Source: Dipetalonema caudispina (lineage: Eukaryota; Nematoda; Chromadorea; Rhabditida; Onchocercidae). Taken from it: a DNA stretch of 64,000 nt. The number at the start of each line of letters is the position of its first letter. The first letter of the stretch is position 1. Under the pieces are notes generated by a model, which saw nothing but the letters and a program-made list of their open reading frames with translations, was not told the origin of the DNA and did no database searches. Made by a program: the position numbers and the translations under genes. This document shows positions 11,507 through 25,484 of this stretch, one piece after another. Location of the stretch: contig JABVXV010000075.1 in assembly GCA_013365325.1 (NCBI GenBank), positions 124,001 through 188,000 of the forward strand, given 5' to 3'.

Positions 11507-14500
11507 TAAAAATGACCTTTCTTGATAGTAATGTCATTTTCAGTTAATGCTAACAGTTTAGTATCATATGATACGCGTAATTCGCGATCTTTTGACGTTA
11601 GCTGTAGCGAAAAAAGTGAATTGATCATAGAAATCTCTTTCCGTTAGCAGTAAATATCAAATTAATAAGACAAAGCGCAATTATTCACTGTTCAGAAGCC
11701 AAATTATATTATTTTTATGAATAGCAGAACAGCAGACGGATCAGTGATTTGTATAAACGTATGTATGTGTTTTTCCATCAGCCAAGTGTAAAAAAATGGA
11801 AATGATTTTGAAATATTCCAATCAATTCATTTAGATACAATATAATTTACCGAAAATTCTCTCTGTATACTCTTCTGAGATTTTTTTTAGATCATACAAA
11901 TATTTCATTTAACAGCTGTTATGCCATTTCGATCCGTTATTATAAAAATATTCACTAATGAACAGCAAAGAAAAAAGATGTGCTGAAACAGAAGTACATA
12001 AATATGTAAGAAAAACATTACTTAGTAATTCAAGATATTTCGTCTAATCGACTGTAATATATTAAAATTTTAAAAATTTACTCATTCATAAATGCCTCAC
12101 TTCGTGTTTCGAATGTTAACTTTCAGTCAAATAATAAACAGCAACTAGCCTTTATGAAATTTGATTTGCAAAATTAGTCTGCCTTCATAAATGGAAATTA
12201 ACTGTCGATTGGATGCTATGAAAATACGGTGGCTTAAAATTTCGACATATGGAAAGAAAACACCGATCACAGTAATGTTCATCACTCAAAATGGTAATTT
12301 TGATCCAGTCAGTTTTAGTTCATTGTCAAGTTAGTTTATTTTGTTTAATTTTTGCCACATTTTCTTGGAATTTAGCAATCATAGCTCATAACTGCTATAA
12401 GCTTATGTAAATTTCAAAAACTGTTGCATACCTTTTGAATTCTTGCGTTAAATGACACAAGACCTGTTCAGGAATGGTTAAAAACTAATCTAAATGCTGA
12501 AAATGCTTTAACTGGATGATAAACATTACTACATGCATTGATTTTTCCTCCAAAAAATTTTTCTGATTTTCCAAAATGTTTCGAACTTAAAGTTTACAGC
12601 TTCCAAACAAATTTGAATAGCTAAAAAACACAAAAACAATGGGAATGTGTAAGTTACCAATTTTAGATAAGAAATAATATTTGACTCCAATAAGGTTAGA
12701 TGAAACATTGAAGAGTTTAGAACAAATGGCTAGTTAAAATCTTCACAATTCGTTAACATAATTCAGAGTGGATCAGAAAAGAAAAAAAAAAAAAAAAATG
12801 CGTGAAATTCTAGCAACAGTATGTTTCGCACTACAGTTCACAGCATCTTTCGACAATGCTATACACCAGATTTGACAAAAGAAACTTTTTGAAAGTTGTG
12901 TGTTAAAGTGCAAATCAGGAATTATCCGAAGTTATAATAAGCAGTGCCAGTTTTACCAATTATCAAAATTTCAACTTTAAATGTAAATCCCATATCAGAC
13001 AATTTGCAATAGATCACATAATTCATTCAAATTTATCAAAACCAACAAATGTTTCATGTTTCCTTAGAGACTAGAAGAAGAAATTTGCATATGGTGAGGT
13101 AAAACTTCATTAAACAAAATGGAAATTGCAAATTATGCACAAATTACTGTTGTTCCTAATCAATAGTGCATTTATGTATAGATTGCTACAATGTTCTTTG
13201 TCAAAATATTCGTTAGGTAGAAGTTCATGAAAAGCATATTTAAATTTGAGGATGTGAATATTAAGAATTTCTCTTATTTGGTCCATTAAAATGCATAAAA
13301 TGGTTCAAAATTTGAGATTTAGGATAGTGGAAAAAAAGTTAATAAAACCAATGATAAACCATGTTTTTGTGCATAACAGCAATATTTGTTTGAAATTAAC
13401 TGAGTGCTAACGAGTTAAAAAAAATAATGTAATGAGGCCTGTGGCAGAAAAAGATGGAGCAAAATTTTATTAAATCCATTCGATATATGTGCACTTGGAT
13501 TAAAATTGTGGCAAATACTAAAATTAGTTTAGATGTGAGAGGACGTAAGGCCATTTGGAAGCTCTAATTTTTGCGCTGTTGAACAAATCTTGTTAACAAT
13601 CAGTAAAAGTAGCTATACATATAAGAGGAATGATTTTTGAAGAACCGATAAGTTATCTGGGTATGGAAAATGAGAAGTGAATAAAAGTTTGAATTTTTCA
13701 AGTCTAGAATCTAGCATTTCTCATCTTCATATTTTCATTATTTTATAAATTGAGCTTAATGACAAAAAGTTAATTGGAAGATGATCTCCAGAGGTAGCAT
13801 GCTATTACTTCTTCAGGTAACCAGTAGGATATTTTGAAACTGTACTTCATCTCTGACTGCAAATCTCGATGATCGGTTGACGATGATCGGCTTGATGTCA
13901 AAGTACAAAAAGACTCAAAGTTTCAAGTAAAACGGTCTGACGTCTAATACAGCAATGTATTTCCCGCACAATAAGAGATAGACGTGTCCAGAGTGTTTCA
14001 GTACTTTCGAATCTACTACCTTTAATTGCCGTAATGATTATGTCGAATGAAAATGCATGATAAATCACCAAATGTTATTATTGGTTGCGTTTAAAATTGT
14101 GGCTAATAGGTAAGATCGAACCTATAATGCTACATTTCAAAATATTTCAGGTAGTAGAGCTGTGTAACATATGCAAAAAAAAAATAAATAAATAAAGGCT
14201 CGTAGCCTGTTTATGACATTTTCCATTTTGTTTCGCATAGCCATATTTAGAAACATGCAGTTGCAGATTGAAGATGGATACTGACAAGGATGAATAGAGG
14301 TGGATATGACCCTTAAAGTCATCATACTGTTTAAGAAACTATAAATCCAAAACTTTAAAATTTTGTAAAAGTACGAAAACTTGAAGAAACACTGTAAAAA
14401 TCCACAAACCTCACCATCCAAGGAAGAGCAAAAGAAAAGTTAGGAACAAGAAGGTAAGATTTTTTCCATATAACAACACATTATTTCATGGTGTTGAAAA

Positions 14501-17500
14501 AACTCGGTGATAAGTGCATTGTGGTAATACTGCCACATAGAGAAAGCCTAACAGAGCCTAACTGGCTAGCTAAAATGGAAGGGAATAACAATTACTAAGG
14601 TCTTTATGCTTTTAAACTACTCATCTTTATTTACACGCGTACAGTCATATGCATAAATAGTATTATTGATTTTAGTTGAAAGGAATTGAAGTCTTCTTTT
14701 TCATCGATATTATTGTTGTTCCTGTTGAAGAATTAGAATTTGCTGAATATGTTAATTTGATCTTTGAATACATTTTAATATGTTAAAAACGAAAAAATCT
14801 CTCTAAGACTTCAAAATGTGCGTCTTGACGAAAATTCATTTTATTCTGCGATTCCAAGAAAACAATGAAAAATCCCAAAAATCCTGAAATTACAGGAGAT
14901 AATAAAATGGAAGAAAAGTATATAACCAGGAGGAAAAATATCTGAGCGTAAGATGAGGAAAAAAAAGTTAAACAACAGTTCTGCTTGCATCCAAGAACAT
15001 AAACTTTATAAAGCAACCAAAACCTTACATCAAACTTTAGCTGGGAAAAAATATTTTAAAAATGCTGCACGAAGAAACCGTTCATTTTTAGTTCTTCATT
15101 TGTACTAGAAGAATCAATATGTAAATAATCCCACGAATACATATTAACCTATAAAATATTGAAAAATGTTTCTATAACTTGATTGTTATAACATAAAAAT
15201 TGAGAAGATAAATGATTTGTTTCGATTCTTTGCTAGGATCCATTAGTTCAGTCTTATCTATATAGTGAAGATATATGGGGATGATTATTTTCAATGTTAA
15301 GATGTCATGAGAAGGATGAATTATGAACAAAATTTATGTACAATAGAAAATGAAAGGAAAGCATGGAGAGCACTGTGATTTTACAGAGTTAGAAGAAGTA
15401 ACAAGTGATACGACACAAGAGGGAATGAAGCACTAAGGCAGAATAGAGAGAGATTAACCTATTACTGAACCTTCTGTTTGCTTACTGCTTTTATGGTGAG
15501 TACAGTTAACATTATAAATATACAGATTTGTTAGATATCATCACATATCTTTAAATCTCCTCCATTAAAATGCATGAATATCTTCCCGGATATTATTATC
15601 CACCAAAAATGAGACCTATATAGAACAGTCAGTTGTTACAAGTTGCTAAAAAATAAAAAAAAAAAAAAAAAAAAAAAAAACATTGCAAGGAGTCTTCTTT
15701 CTCAATGCTCTTATTCTCTTGGAAATTGAATTGCTAAATAAAAGTTTAGATAAATCAACTATTTTAGGTTATATCTGCTTATCTTAAGTAATTGTAAATA
15801 GCTGACTTTTAAATTTATAGGGAGCCTTTGCACATGGAAACTTTGGAAAAGCATTCTAAACGGTAAACAATTTATTTTGATTAGACTCCTTGCCCTTCTT
15901 TCCATATTCACATGTAATATAAGAGGAGTAGAATCAACAATTATCAACAACCCAATTACATAAAGCTATAATTATGAGACTGAAAGAAATTAACCGACGC
16001 AGATGCATCAACTAAATTGGAAAAAAGTTGCTGGAGGAGCTTTTGCAAAAGGGCAGCAAATGCATCAATAAGATGAAATAGCCAAGGTTCATCCTCCGTG
16101 CAACACTCTATTGCTGCTATGAAAAGAGAGAAGCTGCACTGCAAGTACGGAGGTCACAACATATCAATCATCAATAGCATTCCACACAATGACAATCTAT
16201 ATGTCAGCACTGGTAAGAGGGAGGTCGAATGGCATAAACCACAACGGCCAGAGATAAATTCCTAACAAAATTTCTCCAGAAAGCAGTTGAAAAAGCCAAG
16301 TCCCAAAAACATATGATTGAAGACTTGTATCCAGAATCTTATCTATGAATATATATAATCAACACTACGAAATCTCGCTCATGGCTTCTCTAACTTAACA
16401 GTGCTTTACAACTCCTTTAGCTAGATTTGACCGATGTCAGCCAACGACTCACCCGTAACGAACAACAGCAACAACACTCTGTACCTGTCAACCACAGCTT
16501 CTCAGTTTCTTTTGACAAGATGTAAACAAATAATCTTACTTAGCTTATCCATTCCAAACTTACAGCATTTGCCACACCATAGGATATTTGAAAACAATAT
16601 ATCCTCGTTTACAAATCAAAACAATGTAAATATTTTTCCCAATAAAGAGACATTTGTTATAATAAAAGAAATTACTTCTTCCAAAAACTATTCAATTGAA
16701 GATTAAAAGTAGTTCATAACTACATCAAAGAAAACGTTGCACTGCAGCAACCCGTCCCCTACCCACGATGAAACAAAAGAAAACGGTCATCACCAAAGGA
16801 ACTTCAGTAATTCATTTCAGAATCCTTACATTATAATAACTATTAAACCTAACTGAAGCAGAATTTTCTTACATGCAGTGAAATAAACAACAGTATAAAA
16901 TGCAAGGCTCGAAAGTCTCAGACAAATATGATGATGTAATAACAGTTCAGAATGTATCATACACGGAAAATTTTTCTAAACAAATCAAAACACTCACAAT
17001 CAAGCTTTGTAAAAAATCTTGATCGACTGCAAGAAAAATATGTAGAAGCAGAAGGAATTCCATGTGAGTGCAAGTACTTACATAATCAGAGTTTTTTATG
17101 AACAGCACTTAAGATGCAATAAAAATTGCTAAAAAATGACTGATTTTTACCTAGAATGATCTAAAATCAATTCCAGGAGTACTATCGTCGGAAACATACA
17201 AAAATATGATGCAAAAATAGAAGACCGGAGCTCAGCTCAATGTCAACAACCAACCACGGAAATTTTGGACCAACTCAAGCTTTTCTGCACCGGTAAATAA
17301 AATACAAGTCATAGAAGCCCATAATAATAACAGTAATACATCATACTTCTGTTTTCACTTGAACGAATTTCAAATAACGCAAACAATTATTACAAAAATA
17401 TTTGAACATACTGGCAGCCACTTCATAAATGGCTTTCAGTAAATAATGACTCCATCAGTAAACACAGAAAGTGAAGGAACAAGTAAACGAGGCAAATGGA

Positions 17501-18443
17501 TTGAGTAATAATAAGAACAATCAAATATTACAAACGCTTTTTCTTTTTGAAAACGAAAATTTCATTACAACTAAAACAATGTGATAAAAGAAAAACAATA
17601 GAAATGACTAGTAAAGATAAACGTAAACCTGCAATGCTACAAAAAAGTTGAGAAAATCCAAGAAAAACAGCCTGATAAAACAACACCGTAAATAAGGGTC
17701 ATTTTTAAAATGGTCTACCCTCGGTAGAAGCCGGACTTTAAAAAAACACCAGGGTGGATTTCAGGGGTTTTCATAAACTTTGCTTGCTACGATGCTAATC
17801 TGTTTCAGCACAATACTCACGTCCAAATCAAACACTCACCGACAAGAACTGTAATTTTGGCGAACATCACAACAATGTATATATAGCTAGGGAAAAAAAA
17901 AAACAATCTAAAAAGTGAATTTATTTCAATGGTTCAATTCTGCTCCATTAACTACTGCACTCTGGACATCAGCACACAAACACTCCGACTTAGATGTGTG
18001 AAGCGGAAGAGTCAAAATGAACATAGATTAAACACCTGCTCAATTACAGCTAATTCGAACGACCAATCGTTTGCAATCCTGCATCATTTTCACTTTTCCT
18101 GGCTTCGAAAAGATGTCGTCGGCGCCAAGCAGGACCCAGCTTCAACAAATACTGAATTATTTCTCAACTGTCTTAAAGATATTTCCTTCTGTTTTAAGTA
18201 GATTACGTAAGATTCACATAAACTTATAAATTAAGGCATCCTGACTGATCACCCTGTATTGAATATGCATCGATGAAAGATGATCGATTTTCAATTTAAA
18301 ATTTAAACATAATTCTTGAAAAACTTGAAAATATTTCAATTTATTTGATGAGAATAAACTTTTGGAGTTAATGTAAATTAATGCACTGAAAGATCTTTAA
18401 ATTTCGTTCTATTACATTATCAATATCTCCATAGTGCGTATTA
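11507..18443. other. Long intergenic stretch with a degraded A/C-rich segment
   Basis: No exon with convincing splice sites was found. From about 16140 to 18200 the plus strand is markedly richer in A and C than its surroundings, with runs such as AACAACAGCAACAACAC near 16461. That asymmetry is often left by decayed retroelement or transcribed sequence. The open frames within it (16434-16706 and 17929-18201) show no recognisable domain. An A-run lies at 15655-15680. A small hairpin, CTACC-CTC-GGTAG, lies near 17712. Confidence 0.45.
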
Positions 18444-21400
18444 CTAACAAACCTTTCTAAGAAGTCCACGTAGCTTCTCCATTTCACAACGCATCGTGTT
18501 GCAGTACTGCACACAATCCCACATCATACGTGCTATATCAGTATCATCTCGCGTATCCATTGGGATATCTTTATGAAGTGGAGCGGAAAGTCGAAAAAAC
18601 GGCACATTCATATTGTGACACCAAGAACGGGCTCGTTCAACTGGCGCTCCTTCCGTTGCTGTTACCTGGAAAATGCAGTTAGCAAATATTATTGTCCACA
18701 ACGCACTATACTATATCCAAAACTGTCCCGAAAAATTGCAAAACTGGAAACATTAGTGTCTAAAAAACCTGCTCGACGAGTATAACTCCCAGATTCTTGA
18801 TGGCGACAGCGGAAGAGTATGGATTTGATGAGATTTCCAAATTTGATGTTGATAGAGGCATTGTTGGAATAACGCCGGTACCGACGCTTAACAAACATCC
18901 AAGTTGTATAGAATTAGTTTCTGAATTTGTCTGAAAAATACTTGAAAATTATATTATATATAACGGCAACTAGCTTCTCAAAACAAAGAAAAAGACGTAA
19001 AAGAATGCAAGCAATTAATTAAGCATTTTCTGTGCTCAGCACGTTATAAATTAAAAACACAGCTGGCTTGAAGTTTGTCACCTACATAGCACCCGAAACA
19101 TAAAACATAAGAAATGATAAAACTTGTGAACTTGCCAAGAAATGCTTCGTAGTATTCCAAAAAGCTAATTCAGAAAGCAGTTCTAAGGCAGGATTATTTG
19201 AAATAATACCACCATCGATATATCTATTATCAACAGAACTAAAATATGTTGGTGCTGCTGAAGTTCGCCGTAGCGCTTTCCACAGTAAAGTATCTGCAAA
19301 TGCTACCACTGTTAATTTTGAATAATTCAAAGAAACTGTTGGTATGGTAAATACTTGGTCGAACTCCGAGGATTCACGAAGTATAAAATACCAGCGGGGT
19401 CGGTGTATCCAAGAGATGAATTTTCTTCGTCTGACAAAGGCAATCGAAAATTTCGCATTAATTCCAAGCGCACTGGGAAACAATCTGCTCGTACTGTTGT
19501 CAAAATCATTCTTGAAAATAAGGATAGGTTTTATACATTGCTATATATTAATCGTGTAACACTAAAAAAATATTACATAAATAAATCATATAGAAAGAAG
19601 GAAGTCCATACTTACTTAGGCCAGGGTATAGAAGCGAGGGTCATATCTGTGCCAACTTCTGCTTGTATAAATAATTCTAATGAAGCTGTATTATATGGTC
19701 GAGCCCAACTATCAAAAATAAGATCTTTCAGACGCAAATAAATTTGTTGGCATTCGCGCAGTGTTTTTCCTGTAAATAAAATCTCAATTAACAAATTGTA
19801 ATGTATCGAAGTGAGCAATTAAATTGTGAGAATTATTACATCGCTGCAGTGATATTCGGAGTAATTTGATGATCTTATGTCAATAATTATCCAAAGAGAA
19901 TACAAACCTAAAGCTAAAGCAGCAGCAATGATTCCACCTGTAGAGGTACCAGCAACCATATCAAAATATGAAAAAAATGGTTCTCCCATTACTTTTTCAA
20001 GTTCCAGCAGCATCTGAAACAATGAAATTATCATCAGTTAATTAAGTTCTCAACACAACTCCAACTTTAAGCTCCCTTATGAAATAAGGAACATTTGCAG
20101 AACATTTGTAGAAAAAAGAAGTGTAAAAAAGAAATAATTTATACTTGTATGATAACAAGACCGCGAATTCCACCACCATCAAGTGATAATAAGTTCACAA
20201 AATCAGGGGTTTCCTTCTTTACCATTAATTCTTCCAATTTCTTTATCATTCGTTCATAACAAAACTAAAATACAGCAATAATGACAAAAAAACAAGTAAC
20301 AAATTCTAGATTTTAAAATTTCAAATTATAGTAAATTCAAAAAGTACAACACTGCTAATATACAATGCGCACAAACCTTTTGTTTAAAATCCTGAATAGA
20401 GTTGCTGACTTTAACATCTACTGATGTTTCTAGATCATCCATGAAAGCAGAACTACCAGTTCGAGGAATTATATAATTTTCAGCACTTTCTATCAATGAC
20501 CACGAAGCATCCTTCATTTCATCCAGTTTCTTGCCGTTAACGCATCCAGAAACACATCCACTTTTTCCTCCACTTTCACAGCGGCGTGCACCGCAAATTG
20601 CAAGACTTTTTACCAAATCCCATCTGAAAGCAACATTTTTGTAAACAAATTTACAAACAGAATATAATCCAAAAACTTTATAAACATCAAAACTCTAAAC
20701 TTACTCCTGAAGCTTAGAAGCAAGATGTCTCGGTGTTTCACCATGTTTATTCTTTACGTTTGGATCAGCGCCTAAGCACAGAAGTAATCGAGTCATTAAT
20801 AAGTCTCTTCTTGAAACAGATAAATGAAGAGCGGTATCGCCGCTTTGATCTGACACATTCAAATCGCAGTTATAGGACGACAAAGTCATAACCATACCTA
20901 GCAATTATGTTTTAATTAACAAAGGTGGCTTGTTCATAACATATTTTTCCAAACAATAAGGGATACAAAAGCAGTTTCGACTTCTCACTTAGACAAACAC
21001 TGTCTACATTATAGGAGAATAAATTGACAAAAGGAATAACTGATCATGAAAACCACTAACCAACATCACCCCTACTGACGTACATGTGAATCGGTGCCTG
21101 TCCAGCATTGTTTCGAGCATTCAAATCAAGTTCTTTGTGCTTAAGAGATAACAATCCCATTAGTGGAGTTTTAAATTGTGCTGCGTGTAATATTGTGTTC
21201 CCTGTGGCTGGGTCTTTTTCATGTAACAATTTGGGAGAAGCTTCTAGTAATGTCCGGATTACTTCCGTTGATTTTCCTTTACTTTGCATCGCTTCAAAAA
21301 GTGGAGATCGTCCAGCAACACGAATATTGACTTCAGCACCATGTGAGATTAACGTTGATACAATCCGTGGATTTGCATTCCGGATAGCAATCAGTACGGG

Positions 21401-23075
21401 AGTATATCCATCGTGATTGGTTGTATTCAAGAGAGAATGCGTCTTATCAAATTCCCAAAGCAATTCTAACATAGTCACCGAAGCTAAGGCTGCATAATGT
21501 AGTGAATTATTCCCTTTAATATCTCGTGCTGCCGGATCGGCACCAAGTTCTAGAAGTCTTCGAACGATTTCCAAGCGATGCATTTCAATCGCAAGCATCA
21601 ACGGGTAACGACCTTCCGGCTGAGCAGTTACTTGAAGCATTCTAAAAAGATATCGTGGTTTCAAAATTATGTCACAGCTGAAATATGTCGAAAATGATTT
21701 CGAAAAAAAGCAATCAGTGATGTGCATTCACTGACCAGGTCTTTTGTACATTCGTTCTGAAGCGACTTACACATCAAACAAATCCTCATTTGTCGCCTGA
21801 AACCTTTTAATGCTTTCATCTGTAAAAAAATCGGCCCGATTCGTTGCGATTGCAATTGGAACAATTAGCCAGAGTGGATGAGCACGCAGAGCAGTTACCA
21901 AATCTCTCACCAACCTACGATTGTCCTTTTGCATGTCTGCAAAGAAATTAATAAGTTTATTCGGGAAAGTAAACAAGATAAAGTTTCATGATAAACAAAT
22001 CTCCCCAAGTTAAAAGTTTGTCGGAGAGTAAAATATACTTACCAAGCAGCATAAATAGTGCTTCACAATCATAGCACCGATTACATAAATCAATAGCTTC
22101 TTGGATTTCATGGGTTCGGAATATGCTTACAGTAACAAGTAATTCAATCTCTTCTTGTCTGTTATCGTTTTTTTCTCCATTTTCCTTCGAAAATAGCACA
22201 TGGAATAATGGTGCTGCAGGTCGATTTTTCAGTGTGCCCTGCACAACGCGTAATCCTTTCTTGCTATTACTGTGGGGATAGACGGAATTATGAGCTCGCA
22301 ACAATTCCACCGGAAATGGCACTACCTACACAATAGAATCAGTGAAATACACAGTCTTTTATCTAATGAAACCAAAAGCTTACATCCAATGATGCCAAAA
22401 CTATATAAAGACAAGAACATCATATGTAAGAAGTAAGAAATGAAGTACTTCATAACAATCGGAAGGTATCCAGTAATCTTCACCAAAAACGCGTTCTCGT
22501 GCGCTTGACCAGAGCTCGCCAAGTTTGTGTGAAACTTGAGCTAATGAAAACAAACTGAAAATCTTGAAATTTGTAAAAAGGGTAGAATTCCTTAATTTCT
22601 GCCTAATACTCGTGTTACATTAGTGTTGTCAACTACAGTTTGATGAGGAATGATTTAGCCATTTTATTCTAAGATGCTCGTCCACACTGTAGCATAGCAA
22701 ACAACATGTATCTAAAAAAAAATCTGACCTTGGTCTGACTGTTGTTTTCCGTGTTGTTGGTGATGGTGGTGGTGTTGGAACGCCTTCTTCAGCAGCCAGA
22801 GCCGTTGATGGAATACTTCCCATCTCGGATAAAACGGCCGTCGATGTTGTTTCGGCATTTCTTTGAGTTTCATCGATTTCTCGTGATGATGAAGCTATTT
22901 CGAGAGACGAATCACTAATTGTTGTAGCTAAGTCACTATACAGTAACGAAGTGGCACCAATTTGCTCACCAATTATTTTAACTGGCTTCTCATCCTCAGT
23001 TTTACTTCCATCTGCATCAGTTACTTGTGAATTAATGCTCACAGCTTCTAGTGCAGGTGTATTTAAATCGGTCAT
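18444..23075 (-). CDS. PLA2G6: Group VI calcium-independent phospholipase A2 (ankyrin + patatin)
   Basis: Fourteen exons keep frame throughout and give about 996 aa: 23075-22729, 22554-22449, 22325-22043, 21936-21771, 21641-21061, 20897-20705, 20623-20377, 20264-20145, 20013-19908, 19769-19616, 19510-19392, 19308-19124, 18930-18769 and 18665-18444. It is predicted to hydrolyse the sn-2 acyl chain of membrane phospholipids without calcium. Residues 1-116 are a Ser/Thr/Pro-rich, low-complexity extension absent from the roughly 806-aa human enzyme. Ankyrin repeats span about residues 300-558 (for example [30 protein letters not shown]). A linker with a GARRC..GC..GC cysteine cluster follows. The patatin domain has the glycine-rich loop DGGGIRG (from 670), the nucleophile elbow GTSTG (Ser705) and the catalytic Asp in YIDGG (Asp839), so the dyad is intact. 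The C-terminal ERARSWC...FFRL motif matches PLA2G6. The ATG at 23075 is the first in frame after an upstream stop. The donor at 19392 is the least certain junction. Confidence 0.93.
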
Positions 23076-25484
23076 CGAATATAACCATTTACTGCTTCCT
23101 TCGCTTTTCAATATTCATCACAATTGCTCTCTCACCTTTAAAACACTGATTATTATATGTCGATGAGGAAAGATGTGCTACATTTTACCCGATGACTCAA
23201 TTTAACTTCAACTCTTTGAAAATATCCTAAGCTTGAGTGATCATTTCATGAAAGTAGCCTCTTCAGCATTATGCACTTTCCGGAAGTTTCCAGTAACAGC
23301 AACAGCAAGACGAAGTATTACTATACTTCTTACTTATATAATGAATCTTTGTCCAGTTCGATAATCGTCAGCTCACAGATGTTGTATATATGATCAGTAT
23401 CAAAATTTGATGTTCAAAATATACAAGCTTAACGCCAAACATAGCACCACTTGAAATTATTCTGAGAATGAATTAATCAGCAAATAAGTTGCTTGTCAAA
23501 TAAGGCACTCAATAGATAATGGCTTCATCTCTTATTAGCTCAGGAATTAAGCATTTTGTCCCAAACTCAGTGGCAATTTCTCACTAGAAAAAACACCTCT
23601 GAATATGCAATCCGTTTGCAGAAACTCTAAACAAAAATCTTACCACCAAAATTAGCAAATTAAACTTTCATGCAACTTGTATTTCAACCCGTCCTTCATG
23701 TTCTAGCAAGAAATGCACGACTTTTTAATACTGTATCTCCCTTAAAACAGTACTATCTATTTAATTGCAACCTTTGTCTAATATTGTTTTTAACCATAGT
23801 AACCTCTGGCACTCTTCAGTATCGTAATCTCTCCACTAACCTCCTCCAAACTTACCGTCCTCTCAAAGATACTCCATTCATATGCGTCATCGAGGTGACT
23901 TCATGCAATTTTACATCTCAATGGTAAACTTCCTGTTCAATAAATGACAGTTATGAGAGAGGGAATGAGCCAGAGATGTGATGTATGGAATGGCCTAGGA
24001 TGAAATGAATTTGATATACCATTGCCTTTGATGTTGTTATTAAAAAAGCCTACATAATATCAACTTATCCTCTCTCTCTCTCTCTTTCTCACTTCCTTCT
24101 CCTCTCTATTCTGAAAGTTGAAAGTTTTCATTCCCATAGCGGAAATTTCTGACGAAGAGAACATTAACAGCCTCATGGACTATTCTATTTGAAGGAATTC
24201 TTGTTTTGATTCAGTTACACATATCTTCATAATTAATCAGTACAAGCCAAATTTGAATCATTTTTTTTTTTTCTTTTTCGGAATTACAATGGATAAATTA
24301 AAATCCACTAAATCAATCTTCATAGTGAAAAGCGGAATTGACCACATATCACTTAGTGAATCATCTCTCATCATTTATCCAACAAGCAAAAGATTTCCTG
24401 TAATGATTTTTGTTATGACAATGTCCACAATTTTGTGGTGAACATGAAGTGTAATATATTTCAAAACATTTTTGTAAGTTTTTGTGATTTCATTTCTTCA
24501 CAAAGCAATGTAATCAATTTTATAACAAATTGTCCCTTATGAATTGCTATGTAAGATCCATTTATCAATTTTCAAGCTTCAAAAACTTGAAACTTATGAG
24601 TTATAGTATCTTTTCCCGCATAAAAAGCATATTATTGTAGAGTTTGCAAAAAAATTGCATCATAATTTGAAACGATCATTTGTCCACAACTGTTTCCGAT
24701 TACTCATACAATGTGTTTCCATGGTGATAATATACGTTTGTATGCCTGATACAACAACACAATAACATTCATCCATCGAATGTTTTTTTTTTGCAAAATT
24801 TCCCGCTTTATCCAATCTAATTAGTCATTTATAAAATTAACAAAATAAGAGCAGTATTTCAACATTACTTTCTTAACAATATACTTTGAGAAATCATTGA
24901 CATTTGCGCACTTACAAATTCTTTTATATGCTTAAAGAAGCTATTTCACGTATTATTTTTCACTTCTCCTAGTGAATTCCGCGGAATAGCCAAAGGATTT
25001 GATGGAACTATACGTGAGTTATATTGATAATGAATGTATGACCTTATTTTTGCACATTTAGTATTTTTAAGAACCTTAAGGTTAATAAAAAAAAAGATTT
25101 TAATTAAGAGGCCATCTAAATGAATAGGTCCCAGCACTTTATATCGATTATCTGCGCATATTGGGCTTGCATCATTCTCTCTCTGTGTGTGTGTGTGTGT
25201 TTGAAATGTGGACTCATGGAGGTTTTAATGGATGCAATAAGGCTCTTTTGCAGAAGCCTATTTGTGTACCTTTATCCTTTATCGTTGCTAAACTTTTGAG
25301 CTATTTCTCATTTACCTACAATCTTGCCACATCTTGACTAAACTTCTTGACTAGCTGAAATATCTTTTTTTTCTTGTCGAAAATTATGTTGAAATCTTAT
25401 AGCCAATCCTGGAATGTATCTATTATGTAATGAATTACTATGTGCCATCATTCTCTGGAGTATTGTTCAGGTCTTTTATATGCA
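23076..25484. other. Intergenic between divergent genes
   Basis: This is the shared upstream region of the iPLA2 gene (minus) and the S2-like gene (plus). It holds a CT run at 24070-24085 and a compound TC/GT microsatellite at 25175-25201. No exon is supported. An acceptor-like TATTGTTCAG ends at 25470, 14 bp before the S2-like ATG, and could be a spliced-leader acceptor. Confidence 0.5.
25175..25201. repeat. Compound TC/GT microsatellite
   Basis: About four TC units run directly into about eight GT units. It is a simple repeat upstream of the S2-like gene. Confidence 0.85.

Noticed and set aside
16434..18201. Two 90-codon plus-strand frames (16434-16706 and 17929-18201)
   Set aside because: Composition follows the local A/C skew, and there are no domains, no splice partners and no homologous feel. 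Treated as chance frames in a degraded region.
19355..19741. 128-codon plus-strand open frame
   Set aside because: It spans exons 10 and 11 of the iPLA2 gene and the intron between them, in antisense. The minus strand carries the conserved phospholipase sequence.
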